Under the pieces are notes generated by a model. The model worked only from the letters and a program-made list of their open reading frames with translations, made no database searches and was not told the origin of the DNA. Of a stretch of DNA of 64,000 bases, positions 12,641 to 24,189 are shown in pieces. The stretch covers positions 22,020,758 through 22,084,757 of the forward strand of contig NC_135219.1 of the NCBI RefSeq assembly GCF_052324685.1, given 5' to 3'. The translations under genes and the position numbers were made by a program. The stretch is from Brachyhypopomus gauderio. Lineage: Eukaryota > Chordata > Actinopteri > Gymnotiformes > Hypopomidae. Each line of letters starts with the position of its first letter. Position 1 is the first letter of the stretch.

Positions 12641-13050
12641 CAATAATCATTATGGGTAATCAGTTCCAGGGTAAAGGGCCCCTGTGTGAGCAGTGCATTT
12701 GCTGTTGCACAAGGACAGCATGTTCCCTTTTGTTACCCCGAAAAAGAATTCACGCCGCAGAACTGCTGATGATGACCCTCGCCAATATGCCTCCCTGTGT
12801 CAGCACGGCCGGGTCACGGGGCTACGGCTCCGCGCCGCTGTGGTCCGGCATCCCCGTGCGACCGCCCCCTCCGGTAGTTCTGCGAGCCCTCGTTATTTAT
12901 TCACTTTATCAGCTAGCGTGGAAGGATCAAGGCCACGTGCAATCACGTAGGGAGATTTTTAATCAAGCCAATGTGCAGAGCCGGAGAGGTACTCAGCGAC
13001 GCGTGTTTGTTTATCCGGGGCGCAGCTGCCGGAGGGTGAGGTGACGTGGG
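12641..13050 (+). other. GC/CpG-rich island-like block, possible conserved non-coding element
   Basis: This block is clearly richer in G, C and CpG than the flanking desert. It holds a long stretch without simple repeats, with AT-rich TGCTATTTATT-like and CACGTG-containing words (CCACGTGCAATCACGT, 12931-12946). A 130-codon frame spans it but has no recognisable domain and likely reflects low stop density. Candidate regulatory element or unannotated first exon. Confidence 0.25.
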
Positions 13051-14108
13051 AGTTTCTCTCAGGGCAAGAGAGGAGAGCACTCTGCAGAAATAGGGGAACA
13101 AGAGGACAAACTCCAACTTTTTTTTTTTTCGTCCATAACGAGATTCAAAGCACTCCATGTAATTAGAAGGCGTCTGCAATGAGGACAATTAAGTGTGGTT
13201 TGGCGTCCCAGAAGGTTTTCTCAGTGGGGTGAATTATAGAATGGGGTAGGAAAAAAAATGGGGTCCAAAAGATTGATGAGTTCAGTGTTTTCCAGATGAG
13301 GAACCCTTATACACATAATTACACTGCGGAAATGAATGGATCATCAAGATACAAACTGAGATGAGGACATGCTAATTGCTTATCACATAGGAGTCCTTGC
13401 GATGTCAGTCCCAAAACTGCAGCACGAAGACTCTTTGTGATGCGTTAATGTGATCCATCTTATTTCTGCCCTGTGCATTAATCTTTATTTCACTGTAAAC
13501 GCTTGGATGACTTCAAGTGCTACTCAGAAACCGCAGCATAAAGGCAAACACAGCCAAGATACTGGGGTCTGCTGAACATCTCTGCTCATCTCTCAGAACA
13601 AATATGAGCCATAAGAATACGGATCAGTTTGCTACTTTCCTTACAGAAATCTAGAAGTGATATTGCCAGAGCTCTTTCAGAACACTTATACAAGTCTCTC
13701 TATGTGTTGCCTCTTTAACACAAAGTAACAGAAGTCCACTGTGGCCTTTCTTTCTATTTTTTTTTTCACAGAATTCAACCTCTAAGGAATTTTGGTAGGT
13801 AATTCTTGGCTTTCCCTTCTTCTATACACACCATTGAGAACTAACTATTATTGCTATAATGGAGTCTTGTCCTTGCTGAAGAACCTGCATGTGAAGAAGT
13901 GAAGCAGAATGCAAGCGCGAGTGTTCGAAAGGTGTTTAATGACGTTGAAAACATTCGAGGAATATGCGTAATGAAGTACACCGAGACAACATAAGTAGTC
14001 ACAATGGCAGTCATAAAGGTTGCAAAAGGAATTTCAACATGGGCACAGTAACCTACAAAGAAGGGGAGTTATTTATATGCACGATAATAGGGAAAAGTTG
14101 CTAACACA
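13051..14108. other. Non-coding, nothing recognised
   Basis: T-tract at 13119-13129. No sustained frame, repeat family or RNA gene recognised. Confidence 0.4.
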
Positions 14109-14300
14109 GGGGCGTAGCCACGTATGATCAAGGGGAAGTGTTCAAGGAGGGGATTGCAACAAGGTCTAAGCCAGCTACTTTCAGAAATAACCTTTCAGCA
14201 CACATTCTACCTTTTTGTGACCTAAAAGTTATTGTGGATGTTGTGTCTTTTTTTGGGTTGACTAAGTGTATGGTAATTTGAGATCTGCATTGTAATGCTG
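14109..14300 (+). mobile_element. Truncated hAT-like end
   Basis: CAGGGGCGTAGCCACG at 14107-14122 is the kind of terminal sequence found at fish hAT element ends. No matching inverted end with target duplication was found downstream, so only a fragment remains. The right border is a guess. Confidence 0.3.
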
Positions 14301-14516
14301 AAAAGACAAACTCTGGCACATTTCTACTAGCAAATTTTCATTTAAGTTCAGTATTGTTTTTATTTTCCGACTTTTTGTAATCTTGGGAAGGTTGCCTGTG
14401 CTTTGCAAATTCTGTGGCAGAAGTCTTTGATTAAGTGTATAAAACTGCATCACTTGTTTCAGTGGATAAAACTACATGTTCTCTGTTCTTGACTTGTCTT
14501 CTGTACTGAAGGACAT

Positions 14517-15450
14517 TGTCTTGGTAACAACTGAGTAACGCCGAGGGCGTTGAGAAATAACGAGGCGGATGCCACACTGGGGCACACAAAACACACAAAA
14601 CAAACAGAAAACCAAAGACAAACAGCAAATCATTGAACAGGACCAGAAGTAGAGACTGGAGCACAGACCCAAGAAACAGAACCCGGAACAGAACACAGAC
14701 CAGGAGAAATGGGACCAAGAGAGAAGATGAAGCAGAACAGAGGGACAAAGGGACAAAGGGACAAACAGACCACAAGATGGACCTGAAGACAAAGCGCTGA
14801 GCATCACTGAGAGAACCAGGAACAGGACAAGACCCCACAGCAGAAGCAGATGAAGGAACATAACCACGAAGAGAGTCGCTAACGGCAGACACCACAAGGG
14901 AAACACACTCAGGAACAGAACTCGAAACAAAAGACTGAGGACTAAAAAAGGCTGACAAGAGGGGTGAGGAGCAGTGACAGGAGACGAGCGACGATGAGAC
15001 AGGATGAATATAACACGATCCGACAAACTGCCATGACACATGCAACAGCACACGGACAAACACCGGCACAGAAAAAGGAATGGGAACGGGGACAGAAACC
15101 GGAACAGGGACAGAAACAAAGGAAGACAAAGGAACTGAGACAGGGAAGGAGACTGGAAAAACAACAGAGACCGGAACAGGAACAGAAAGACTGGAATGAC
15201 ATAAGAAAAACGAAAGGGCAAAAACAATGGAGACACAGAAGAAGAGGGCGGGGTGGGCGGGAACCAAGGAGAGGCAGGAGAATCAAACACAGGAGGCACA
15301 GAACAGGGCGGGATGGGCGGGGACTGGGAGCAGTAGAACCATGAGGCGGATCCTTAAAGGTCTGGAGGCGTGGGGGCGTGGCCAGGAGAACAGGAACTGG
15401 AGGCGTGGCTTCTCCCATGCTGGGAACAGAAACCAGAGGCGTGACATGAC
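14517..15450 (-). mobile_element. Purine-rich LTR-derived block
   Basis: The plus strand is strongly skewed to G and A over about 700 bp, with many GGAACAG/GGGACAG words. In reverse orientation the right edge starts TGTCACGCCTC (15446 leftwards), like the LTR start seen in other elements of this window, followed by CACGCC-rich promoter-like sequence. I could not find the other border or a target duplication. The 195-278 codon frames on the minus strand come from the composition: endless Pro-Val-Ser and Leu-Phe. Confidence 0.4.
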
Positions 15451-15451
15451 A

Positions 15452-16679
15452 GTCTGATTGTCTCTTCTGATTGTTTCTTACAATGTTTGAGGATTTTGAC
15501 AGTTGCAAGTAACTTTTGAAAGTCTGCAATAAAGTTTTATCATTGTAGTACTCCTTATAGCCTTAGAGTTAGGTTTGATATATAATACCTGTAATATATA
15601 ATAATTGCCCAGGTACTTTTAATTTTAATTAATATTAAACTTTTAATATTAATTAGTTTAGACTTTCTCCCCAGTGTTAAACAATGAGTTGCTCAAATGG
15701 AGCATTAAAAAAAGAGTTTAGATTGCCTACCGCTGTAGGGAACAGTGCCTAGCAAAATCACATGTGCACTCTCTGCTGCCAATCTTTCCTCAGCCCTCCA
15801 TGGCAAAGACAATAAACTAATACGAAGAAGAAGCAGCGGAAAGCACTTACAATTCCAGCCTGCAACACATTCATCATACAACATGACATCGAGAAATCTA
15901 TTTGTGAGGACAGAAGAGGACACAAAGGACTTGGGGCTAAATTAATCTGTGTCCAGTGAAAGTGACAAAGAGGGCAGTCCAAGACATGACTAGCTAATGA
16001 AGGCAGAATTAACGACATACATACATTACTGAACCATCAGTTGAGAGATGAGTTTGTTCAGTCTGCCTTTTATTCATTAGTTCTGGGCCCTTGTGCTTTA
16101 ATATTCATTGTTTGGAAGAATGTTGTGTGTGAATAATTGTTAATTTTATTTGATGGACAGGTAAGATTATTTTGCTTGCAGGGGCTCTGGGGGCTTTCAG
16201 ATAATAAAGTGTTTTTTAAGCAACGTTTCTCTACCCTTTGCTGCTGATTTTAGCAGGTCATTGTGTTTTTTCAGATGGTCAGGCTTGATAAAGAAAAAGT
16301 CAGTTTTGAAGTGTGTGTCTTGTTTTACACAGCACCCACAACACTGACCTATATCAATCCGTAAATGAATCATTTAAAAATCAAATAACTCATATTTAAG
16401 GTCTTTTATTTTAAGGCCTTTTGTCCGCCATCTGTGTATTGATGCTATTTGTCTGATATCAGCTCTGGAATTAAATTCTGTGGTTCAGTGCTGGAGGACA
16501 GTACATGTGAGATATACACACCCTGGGAAGAGTTATATTCTGCTGGTATTGTTATATAGTCTGAAAGTTTCTGGTCTTGGTGACCCTTAACCTGTGGATC
16601 ACGACCAAGTCTCCCTGATTCTCAGGTGTCCTCTAATGCACGAGTATTCAAAGAATATATGTCTGTCATATACGGTATA
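15452..16679. other. Non-coding, nothing recognised
   Basis: AT-rich DNA, including a TTTTAATTTTAATTAATATTAA palindromic patch near 15617-15655. No gene or repeat family recognised. Confidence 0.45.
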
Positions 16680-16684
16680 TGTTA

Positions 16685-16724
16685 TGGTGCTCCAAGCGCC
16701 CAGCTGGAGACATATATATATAGC

Positions 16725-16784
<60 letters not shown>

Positions 16785-17016
16785 GTCCAGTTTCCAATCT
16801 CCTGAATATTAATCACGAGCACCTGTGCCTTGTTTGTTTCTCCTCTCTTTAAGCCCACAGGTCCTCCCCTCCAGTGATGCACAACGCTCACCCGTACAGC
16901 GTCAGATACGCTGAGTTATTGCTGCCGGCGTGTTTGCCGTGCTCCTCTGTTCTCCTATGGAGAATAAAGGTACTCCATCTCTCCACTCATGGCCTCCTCC
17001 CAGCCTGATCACGTCA
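16685..17016 (+). mobile_element. Solo LTR with perfect 5-bp target duplication
   Basis: The 332-bp unit starts TGGTGCTCC and ends GATCACGTCA, flanked by TGTTA at 16680-16684 and 17017-17021. GAGAATAAAG (16960-16969) fits a poly(A) signal near the 3' end. A (CA)28 microsatellite (16727-16782) has expanded inside. The start lacks the TGTCAC word of the other LTRs here, so the family is probably different. Confidence 0.65.
16727..16782 (+). repeat. (AC)28 microsatellite
   Basis: 56 bp of uninterrupted AC repeats, inside the solo LTR. The open frames across it are repeat shadows. Confidence 0.97.
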
Positions 17017-17021
17017 TGTTA

Positions 17022-18807
17022 TGGTTTTTACAAACAAATAATTATTTGCATATGTTTTGTGTGTAAGTGGTAGAAGTTGAATTGGCGAAATTGCAATTGA
17101 TGTAATTATGAACAGACCTACAAGGCATAAACATGGGCAAATTTGAATATAAATTGAATGTCAAAATTAAAAGTGAAATCCATTATATACAGTCATTTTG
17201 ATTCAAAATACACAACACACATACTGACTGATTTGAAACATACACACTAAGCTGTTAAACATACAAGTGTCATAATCCTTATAATGCATGCTGTAATTAC
17301 TGCAACACAAGCCCCTTAATTAATGTTGCAAAAGTAGCACAAAATCTGTGCATGTCTAATGAAATTTCTCAGGTCAACACCTTGACAAGAAGTGGGTGCC
17401 TTCCTTGACAACTGCATCAAAATAAGCATCTAGAGTTGCAAAAAAAAAAAACAAAGACAGCTTGAGTAATATTTCCACCAGTTCCCCTGTAAAAACATGA
17501 CAGCCCGTCTCTAAAACGTGAGACGTACTCAGCTTCCATTCTTTCCATGTCTGCCTTCAAAAAGCTCATGAATAAACATGGACTTGCTTTTAATTACTGT
17601 CGCAATGGGAGGACCTCAGTAGGAGCAGAGACCTAATCTGCAGTGTACAGCATTATCTTATTGCACCTGGAAGATAATGTGCCTGGCCAAGGCTCCCGAA
17701 CGCTTGCTCCGACACCACTGTTTCTGCACCAGGACACGAGAAGAGAGACACAGGACTCTCCTTCCTTGGCGCAGCAGTGCACACCGAAGCGGGAGCACAC
17801 CGAGACTTCTTCACCTCCACAGTCCCTCTCGAGAGAAGACGACTTGACACTCACCTGCCTGTGTTTGCTTCACAGCTTATCGGAAGTTCCCAGACGCTGA
17901 TTGTTGAGTGCGGGAAGACCAGAGTGAGAGAGAGAGGGAAAGAGAGAGTGACAGAGCAGATGAGCAGAAGGAAAGAGAAGGAAAAATGAAAAAAGGAGTG
18001 TGGGGGGGGGGGGGGGGGGGTGTGAGTGCACTGGATGTGATACGCAGTGGTCCACTCTAAAGGCCAGAGAAATTCTGTACCTGTTTTTTTTTTCTTCATT
18101 CATCTGCTGTTTGACTGCTAAAAATGGCCTTTCCTCAGTACCACGATTTAGTGGACCAATCTGTAGGTCTCAGATGTAAACATTGTAAAATGTTTGCTCT
18201 TAAAGGAGAGCACTCTACAGCTCTGTGAGGGAAGGTTTTTTTGTGTGTACACTTCTATTCCGGAAGAGAGCCTTCAGGAGTAATTGTATGATAAAGTTTT
18301 CAGTTGTTTTATAGCACGTACAAGGTCAAACTTGAATTTTGTCGAGTGGAAATATTTAGAACAGTCGCTAGCATTCTGTTTCGTATAAACTTGAATCTAT
18401 CTCACATTGCCAGAGACAATTCTCTATCAGTGATTCAAAGATAAACATGGATGATAAATATTGAGTTTTAGTGAGTGAGTTTTAGTTGTTGCCTATAGGA
18501 AGATGAATATTAAACTCTTCTGTGTTGTACTGGAGGTAAAATTAATAGTGTGGGGCAGAAGTTCAACACTGCTCTCCGTCTCACTTGGGTGAATTAAACT
18601 CATCAAAAAGTCAGTGAGTTTTAGTCAAGAAATGTCAAGATTATTATCATTATTATTATTATTAACCCATTAAACATTGGCTGGCAATAGGAATATATTG
18701 ATATGATAATACTATAGTAGCAATTTCCAAATTTCTATTGTTAGCGAATATTTTGGCCCTCTGACATCCCCTTTCCTCATCTGAACAGAAAACTACCAGA
18801 TTTGTGT
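17022..18807. other. Non-coding, includes 19-bp G homopolymer
   Basis: No gene recognised. A (GA)-rich stretch at 17925-17995 runs into a pure G tract at 18002-18020. Short frames at 17643-18103 have no recognisable content. Confidence 0.45.
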
Positions 18808-19100
18808 TGTCACGGTACGGCGGGCCCCCTGCTGGTCGCCCTCGTCCACAGCGGCAGTTGTCTTCTTGTTGTTGCGTTGTGTTCGTCCCTCAGGGGGGCG
18901 GGGCTTATGATCCGCCTCACCTGAGGGTCGTTTGTCTATATATGTCTTGTCTTTGTACCAGTTGACTGTTGGTCACTGTATCCTTCATTTGGATTATGTC
19001 ACGGGTTTTTGGATTGCTCACTTTCTACATTAAACCCTCCTTTTTCTCTGAGACTTGGTGTGATCGCTTCCATTTTATTTCGCACTCCCTGCCCGTCACA
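18808..19100 (+). repeat. Left LTR
   Basis: First long terminal repeat of the element spanning 18808-20632. TG...CA borders. Confidence 0.85.
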
Positions 19101-19102
19101 GA

Positions 19103-19705
19103 ATGACCAGCCAACCTTCGGAAGTCGCCAGTCTCCTTTACTTTCTCCTTCGTTCGTGGCCATGTCTCATGGTAAGTGTTTGTCTGCGTGGTGTTTGTTG
19201 TATGTTGTTGGAAGAGCTGGGTCATTTTTTGTTAGTCCCGCCGTGCTTAAATGTTGTGTTTGACACGACGGTGACTAGGGCAAGCAACCCTGATGCAGCT
19301 CTTCGTGTTGAGTGTGTTGTGAAAAATCGTGTACGTGTGAATGGGCGTGTGGATCAGTGTGCATGCTCGCGTGTGTTAATGTTAAATGTGTGTGACGCGA
19401 GTGACGCTCATCACGGTCGCCTCGCTCCCCGATTGTTTTGTTCTGTGTGGGGAGCAACTACGAACTGGAGCGGTGCGTCACTAGTATGTGTTAAGAGCGC
19501 GCATGTGTGGTTCTCGTCCGTTCATCATTTGTACACTGTTTTTGTTTGTCTCGTCTTTGCGTGTTCATTTTGTCCTAGCGTGTTGCGTGATTTGTTTTAT
19601 GTAATTCCACACATGCTCCTCCCTTTAAATGTGTGTTGGGGGGGACCAGTGGTGGGTGCAGCTCCTGAGGGAGACCCCTCCTCCATGGTGGGGGGATTAG
19701 AGTAA
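19103..19705 (+). other. 200-codon open frame inside the pol-less LTR element
   Basis: The frame opens two bases after the left LTR and runs 600 bp. It is rich in Val, Cys, Leu and Ser and has no gag, zinc-knuckle or protease motif that I recognise. It could be decayed gag leader or a frame kept open by GT-rich composition. A (GT)13 tract follows at 19721-19746. Confidence 0.15.
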
Positions 19706-19720
19706 GTGCGCATATGTGTT

Positions 19721-19746
19721 GTGTGTGTGTGTGTGTGTGTGTGTGA
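19721..19746 (+). repeat. (GT)13 microsatellite
   Basis: 26 bp of GT inside the interior of the pol-less LTR element. Confidence 0.95.
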
Positions 19747-20341
19747 GTTGTGTGCAGGTTGTCCCTGGCAGTGGATCGTGGTTTTCCTGGACCTTGTGGG
19801 GGTCTCCACCTGGCAGGAGCCCCCTTATGTTGTGGGGTGACCAGAGTCCGGTCGTAAAGAGCCTCTCCCTCTCGGGCTGGGGCCCCCGGATGTTTGGGGA
19901 CCATGGGGCTACGGTCTGAAGAGCTCCTGCCGAAGATGGAGATCCTCCCTCCTGCCCAGGGTGACCAGGAGGCCTTTGGGGCTGTTCCTCAGCCCGCAAC
20001 TGGGGTGCTCTGGGCCTCGGTCTCTGGCACTCCTGGGTTGGGTGGAGGAGTCCACCTTGTTATGAGAGGCCCCAGAAGGGGGCTGACGGCCCAGGAGGCT
20101 GGGGTGATCGCTAGCGGAAGGCAGGGGTCAGCTCCAGGAGGAGGTAGGTCCGGGAGGTGATGTAGCCACACCCCAGGGAGGTAATCTTCACACACGGATG
20201 AGTGGGGGGGCCGTAGCACCCCTTCCACACACTTTTGGGCTCAGCGGCCAAATGCCGGTTAGGGCATGAGGGCCCTGTTCTGTGTGCTGCCGCTGTGGGC
20301 CACACAGCTGGTGGAGGGGAGTGTGGCTTGGTGGGGGGGAC

Positions 20342-20632
20342 TGTCATGGTACGGTGGGCCCCCTGCTGGTCGCCCCCGTCCACTGCGGCAGTTGTATTGT
20401 TGCGTTGTGTTCGTCTCTCAGGTGGGCGGGGCTTATGATCCGTCTCACCTGAGGGTCGTTTGTTTGTCTATATATGTCTTGTCTTTGTACCAGTTGACTG
20501 TTGGTCACTGTATCCTTCATTTGTATTATGTCACGGGTTTTTGGTTTGCTCACTTTCTACATTAAACCCTCCTTTTTCTCTGGGACTTGGTGTGATCGCT
20601 TCCATTTTATTTCGTACTCCCTGCCCATCACA
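20342..20632 (+). repeat. Right LTR
   Basis: Second long terminal repeat. Differs from the left one by scattered substitutions and small indels, for example CACGGTACGGC against CATGGTACGGT at the start. Confidence 0.85.
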
Positions 20633-20929
20633 AGTGTACTCTGTCGTCTCATAATGTAAAAAAGTTACTTCCAGCTCTGAAACAAAAATGAAGACACTAG
20701 TCCAGCCTTAGCAATGAAATTAGCACAGAGCATGGAGAGGAGAGTTATCACAAAGTTATTAATAAAGTTACTAAAAATAATGTAATTCCTCCTTACAAGT
20801 AACCACATCACACAAGCACTTCACATATATGGATATAGAAACAACTGTTCAGGGTGCAAAACCCTCCCCTCTCCTATGGGGGTCGTGAAGACCCATCGCC
20901 ATGCAAATTTAAAAGGATGTGTTGCAAAT

Positions 20930-21335
20930 ACACAGAGGACATTCGTCTAAATCAAAACGTCTGCTACAGTTCCAAAACGTGGTGCAAATTCAAACAAATG
21001 CATGCAACTTCAGAAGTGCTACAAATCTAGTCACAACACAATGGAAGGGGGACACATCACAACAGAAGTGTTTCCTGGAAGGTACGAATATGGGATTAAT
21101 TCCTGTGAGACCAGAGGTAACCAAGCAGCTAGTGAAAAGTAATTATGTTTGCAGCTACAGCAGTTTTATCATTGGTTAGGCTGATACAGAATGAACAATC
21201 CACCTTTTCATGTTCTGCATGAACTTCCACAACACACTTCTGTTGTGTTGTGACTGGATTTGCAGCGTTTCTGAAGGCATTTCTCCAAAATGTAGCACAA
21301 AGGTCATTTTGATATAAAGTGTTTTCAAAAAAGTT
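20930..21335. repeat. MITE-like imperfect inverted repeat
   Basis: Sequence around CTAGTCACAACACAA (21027-21041) returns inverted as TTGTGTTGTGACTGG (21242-21256), with matching CTTCAGAAGTGCTACAAAT / TTTGCAGCGTTTCTGAAGG outside. The centre holds an unrelated 170-bp loop. The exact ends and target duplication were not resolved. Confidence 0.55.
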
Positions 21336-21376
21336 GCATAGCATTCATGAATTTGTGTCATGCTGTAAATAGTAGT

Positions 21377-21778
21377 TGTCATGACCACCTCCTCCTTGGC
21401 ATTGTGGTTCCCACAGCAATGCCTTCTTGTGTTTTTGTTTTGGTTTTTGATTTTGCTTTGTTATATCTCCTCACCTTGATATTAGTGTCATGTGTGTCTA
21501 ATATAGTTCCTTGTTTAATCTGTATATTTAAACCTTGCATGTTTTGTTCCCCATTATTGGTCTCTACGTTTACGAGTTTCCTTCGTGTTTGCTCATTGTT
21601 TATTTCGCTGGTCCTCTTCGTATGTTTCCCCCACAGTTTCGTGCTTCTTGTGTCTTTTGTTCTCGGTTGTTTTCTGCTGTACGTCGTCTTTGCTTACACC
21701 TCTGTTCCACTTTTGTCTCCCTCTTAAATAAAATCATTCCACTTCACATTTGCATCCTTCCATCTCAGCAGCATCCCA
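21377..21778 (+). mobile_element. Solo LTR with perfect 5-bp target duplication
   Basis: The 402-bp unit starts TGTCATGACCACC and ends GCATCCCA, flanked by GTAGT at 21372-21376 and 21779-21783. CTTAAATAAAATC (21723-21735) is the probable poly(A) signal. The frames of 126 and 153 codons that overlap it are shadows of T-rich LTR sequence. Confidence 0.85.
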
Positions 21779-22083
21779 GTAGTTCATGCATTCTCATTTT
21801 GATTCATGTGTTTATTTGCAGTGCATTTTTTAAATTTGCAGCAGAATGGGTAATTTGCATTGCAAGGGGACGTCTCAGCCACCGTACAAAATGCATGACA
21901 GCCACCTCGTCTTACCACATAATATCAACACTTCATATAACCCTTCACAGCACAGTCAAGCAATCATTACTGACACATCAGTACCATTCACAGTGAATGG
22001 AACCTACCAACACCAACAAGAAATACTGTTAATTTGTTGTATAAATAAATAGCTTTTAGATTGGCACAGTGGCCTATTAAATA

Positions 22084-23651
22084 TACATTGCTCAAAAAAT
22101 GTAAGGGAACACTGAAATCACACACAGGATCTTGATGAATGAAAGTTGAATGCTGAAAGTTGAAACCTTTACTAATGTACATTGTGTACCAAGACTGACA
22201 ATACAACACGACAATACGACAATATACAATCAACCCACTGTGGATTGTATTCAAAATCAAACTGAAAATCAAAGTTAAAAAAAATTATTTTTATCACATT
22301 TCCATTGGCTTATTGACTGACCCAATTTGTGTAAATTTCATAACCCCAACTCATAATGTGACTGAGTAATGTGTATGGTCCTCACATGCTTGAACGCACT
22401 CCCAGCAATGTCTGGGCGTGTTCCTGATGAGACAGTGGATGGTGTCCTGGGGTTTACCCTTCCAGACCTGGATCAGGAAATCAGGAAGCTCCTAGAGCAA
22501 GCTTCTAGTCTGTGGTGCTCCTTAGCTGCATTAGCTGCACCAATGTATAGTGTCCTAGTCCTCAATTGGTCTCAGGTCTGGGGAATGTGGCATCAATGCC
22601 TTCATCATACAAGAGCTGTCTACACACTCTGGACACATGAGGCTGGGCATCGTCCCACTGGAATGGTGTAACTTCTGCCATTATTTCTGACATTAATGTC
22701 CGACAGTGTAATGTCTGACCACTCTAAGTCTTTCCTCCCAGTACCTAACAGCAGTCAGACTACCATTGGCTGTCACATGGATGTTTGTGTGACCTTCCAA
22801 GGATATGCCTCCCTAGACCATCACTGACCCACTGGCAAACCAGTCAGACTGGATGATGTTGCAGGCAGAATAACCTTCACCGAGGCATCTCTTGAGCCTT
22901 TCATGTCTGTTACATGTGCTCAGTGTGACCGTGGTGCCCGAAGTGCCAGTGGCAGACTTGCTAGTTCTTGTGTTTTCCGGTCCCTCTAGAGGACATCGGG
23001 CCAAGTCATGCCACAATTATGGAGTCTGTTTTGGGGGTTTTTTTGACAGTTTGGTCAGAAACACGCACACCAGTGGCTCGCTGGAGGTCATTTTGTAGGG
23101 CTCAGGCAGTTCTCCTCCTGGTCCTCCTCACACAACAGAGCAGATACTGGCCCTGCTGCTAAGTGGATGCTCTTCTCCCCTATCCAGCACTCCTTGTATA
23201 ATAGCGAGTGCTCTGGTATATCCTCCATGCCCTTGAAACTGTACTTGGAGACATGGCGTTCCTTTTTGCAATGGTACATATGGATGTACCATATTGGAGA
23301 AGCTACCTGAATGTAATCTGTGCAACTTGAATGGACTGCAGATACTGCACTGCGCTACCAGTAGTGCCAATGGCTGTCACAAAATGCAAAACTACAACTA
23401 CCATTAAGAAGAATCAGTGAGAAAAGATAAGAGTAATTGTATGTGGACTCTACCTGAAAAACTATTCCCCGTTTTGGAGGGTTGTCTTGCTGTCTCCTCT
23501 GTAGTGCCTCTTTTGTCACTTTCATTCCCACCACAGCATGTGAAATCGATTCATGCTTACGGTTCCAAACTGGACAAATCGATATCCCAGATGTTTAACT
23601 GACTCGGTGTTACACTATGAGTATTAAGTGTTTTAATTTTTGAGCAGTCTA
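22084..23651 (-). mobile_element. Decayed Tc1/mariner transposon
   Basis: The ends are TACATTGCTCAAAAAATG on the left and, inverted, TTTTTGAGCAGTCTA on the right, with TA at both borders, the Tc1/mariner target. The left end continues AAGGGAACACT, mirrored on the right by AAGTGTTTTAATTT. This matches the terminal pattern of a very common fish Tc1-like family that I recognise. At about 1.57 kb it is full length or nearly so. Confidence 0.85.
22370..23365 (-). pseudogene. Tc1-like transposase pseudogene
   Basis: Minus-strand fragments match the DDE transposase of this family, for example SACNIIQSDWF and GSVMV within 22813-23016, preceded by the serine/threonine-rich TLSTCNRHERLKR segment. The N-terminal helix-turn-helix half is spread over different frames (23088-23370). 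Frameshifts and stops make it non-functional. Borders are approximate. Confidence 0.75.
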
Positions 23652-24189
23652 TATTTTACTGTTACCCCACAATGGGTGGAATTCATGATAGAGTAAGATG
23701 GAATATACGATGGGTCAATTTTACTGTTATTTTAAATTAATCTTACATTTAAATACTATTGATTTATACAACATTTGTTCCAACAACAGCAAATCCTGAA
23801 GAGCTTCTTTCATTTAATCCTTGACATTCCCTCACAACCTGAATAGGCATGTTTGAATTATTTACTTGCTTTGAATTGTATTTGTTCAGATGTTGATGGT
23901 CAAATTATAAATCGATACATTAAATTAAAATTGATGACTTTAAAATATGACTTGCTGAATACCTTAAGCTTTCTCTGAAGGCATAGAACACCATGATGAT
24001 TCTCCACTGCAGTGAAATAAAATAACTTTCCTCCAGGACCATAGATCGACACAAAATGCAAGTGAAAACAATACAATAAATAAGAAAGACAAAACCAATA
24101 AACACAAAAGCAGAATCATCCACAATGCTGGAGGTTTTCAAGATGTAACGTGTGGTGTAATTCTCCACGATGGAGGGCAGAGAGACTGT
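23652..24189. other. Non-coding, nothing recognised
   Basis: AT-rich; the 82-codon minus frame (23920-24168) has no recognisable content. Confidence 0.4.

Larger units (their letters stand above)
18808..20632 (+). mobile_element. Non-autonomous LTR retrotransposon with both LTRs
   Basis: Direct repeats of 293 bp (18808-19100) and 291 bp (20342-20632) flank a 1241-bp interior. Both start TGTCA and end ATCACA or GTCACA, and are closely similar, with a TATATATG box and CATTAAACCC near the 3' part. A polypurine tract (GGTGGGGGGGAC) precedes the right LTR, as expected for plus-strand priming. The flanks TGTGT and AGTGT match at 4 of 5 bases, a probable aged 5-bp duplication. The interior has no reverse transcriptase, protease or integrase motif, so the element must move in trans. 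Its age could be estimated from LTR divergence. Confidence 0.85.

Noticed and set aside
12652..13044. 130-codon frame in the CpG-rich block
   Set aside because: GC-rich sequence has few stops; the protein is Arg/Pro-biased, without a domain, and another frame of the same strand is open as well.
14431..15529. Minus-strand frames of 195, 275 and 278 codons rich in Pro, Val, Ser, Phe
   Set aside because: They result from the purine-rich plus strand, which lacks stop codons in reverse. Overlapping frames are open in parallel and no domain is visible.
19575..20383. Several 79-109 codon frames on both strands within the LTR element
   Set aside because: GC-rich, GT-containing interior with parallel open frames; none shows gag or pol motifs.
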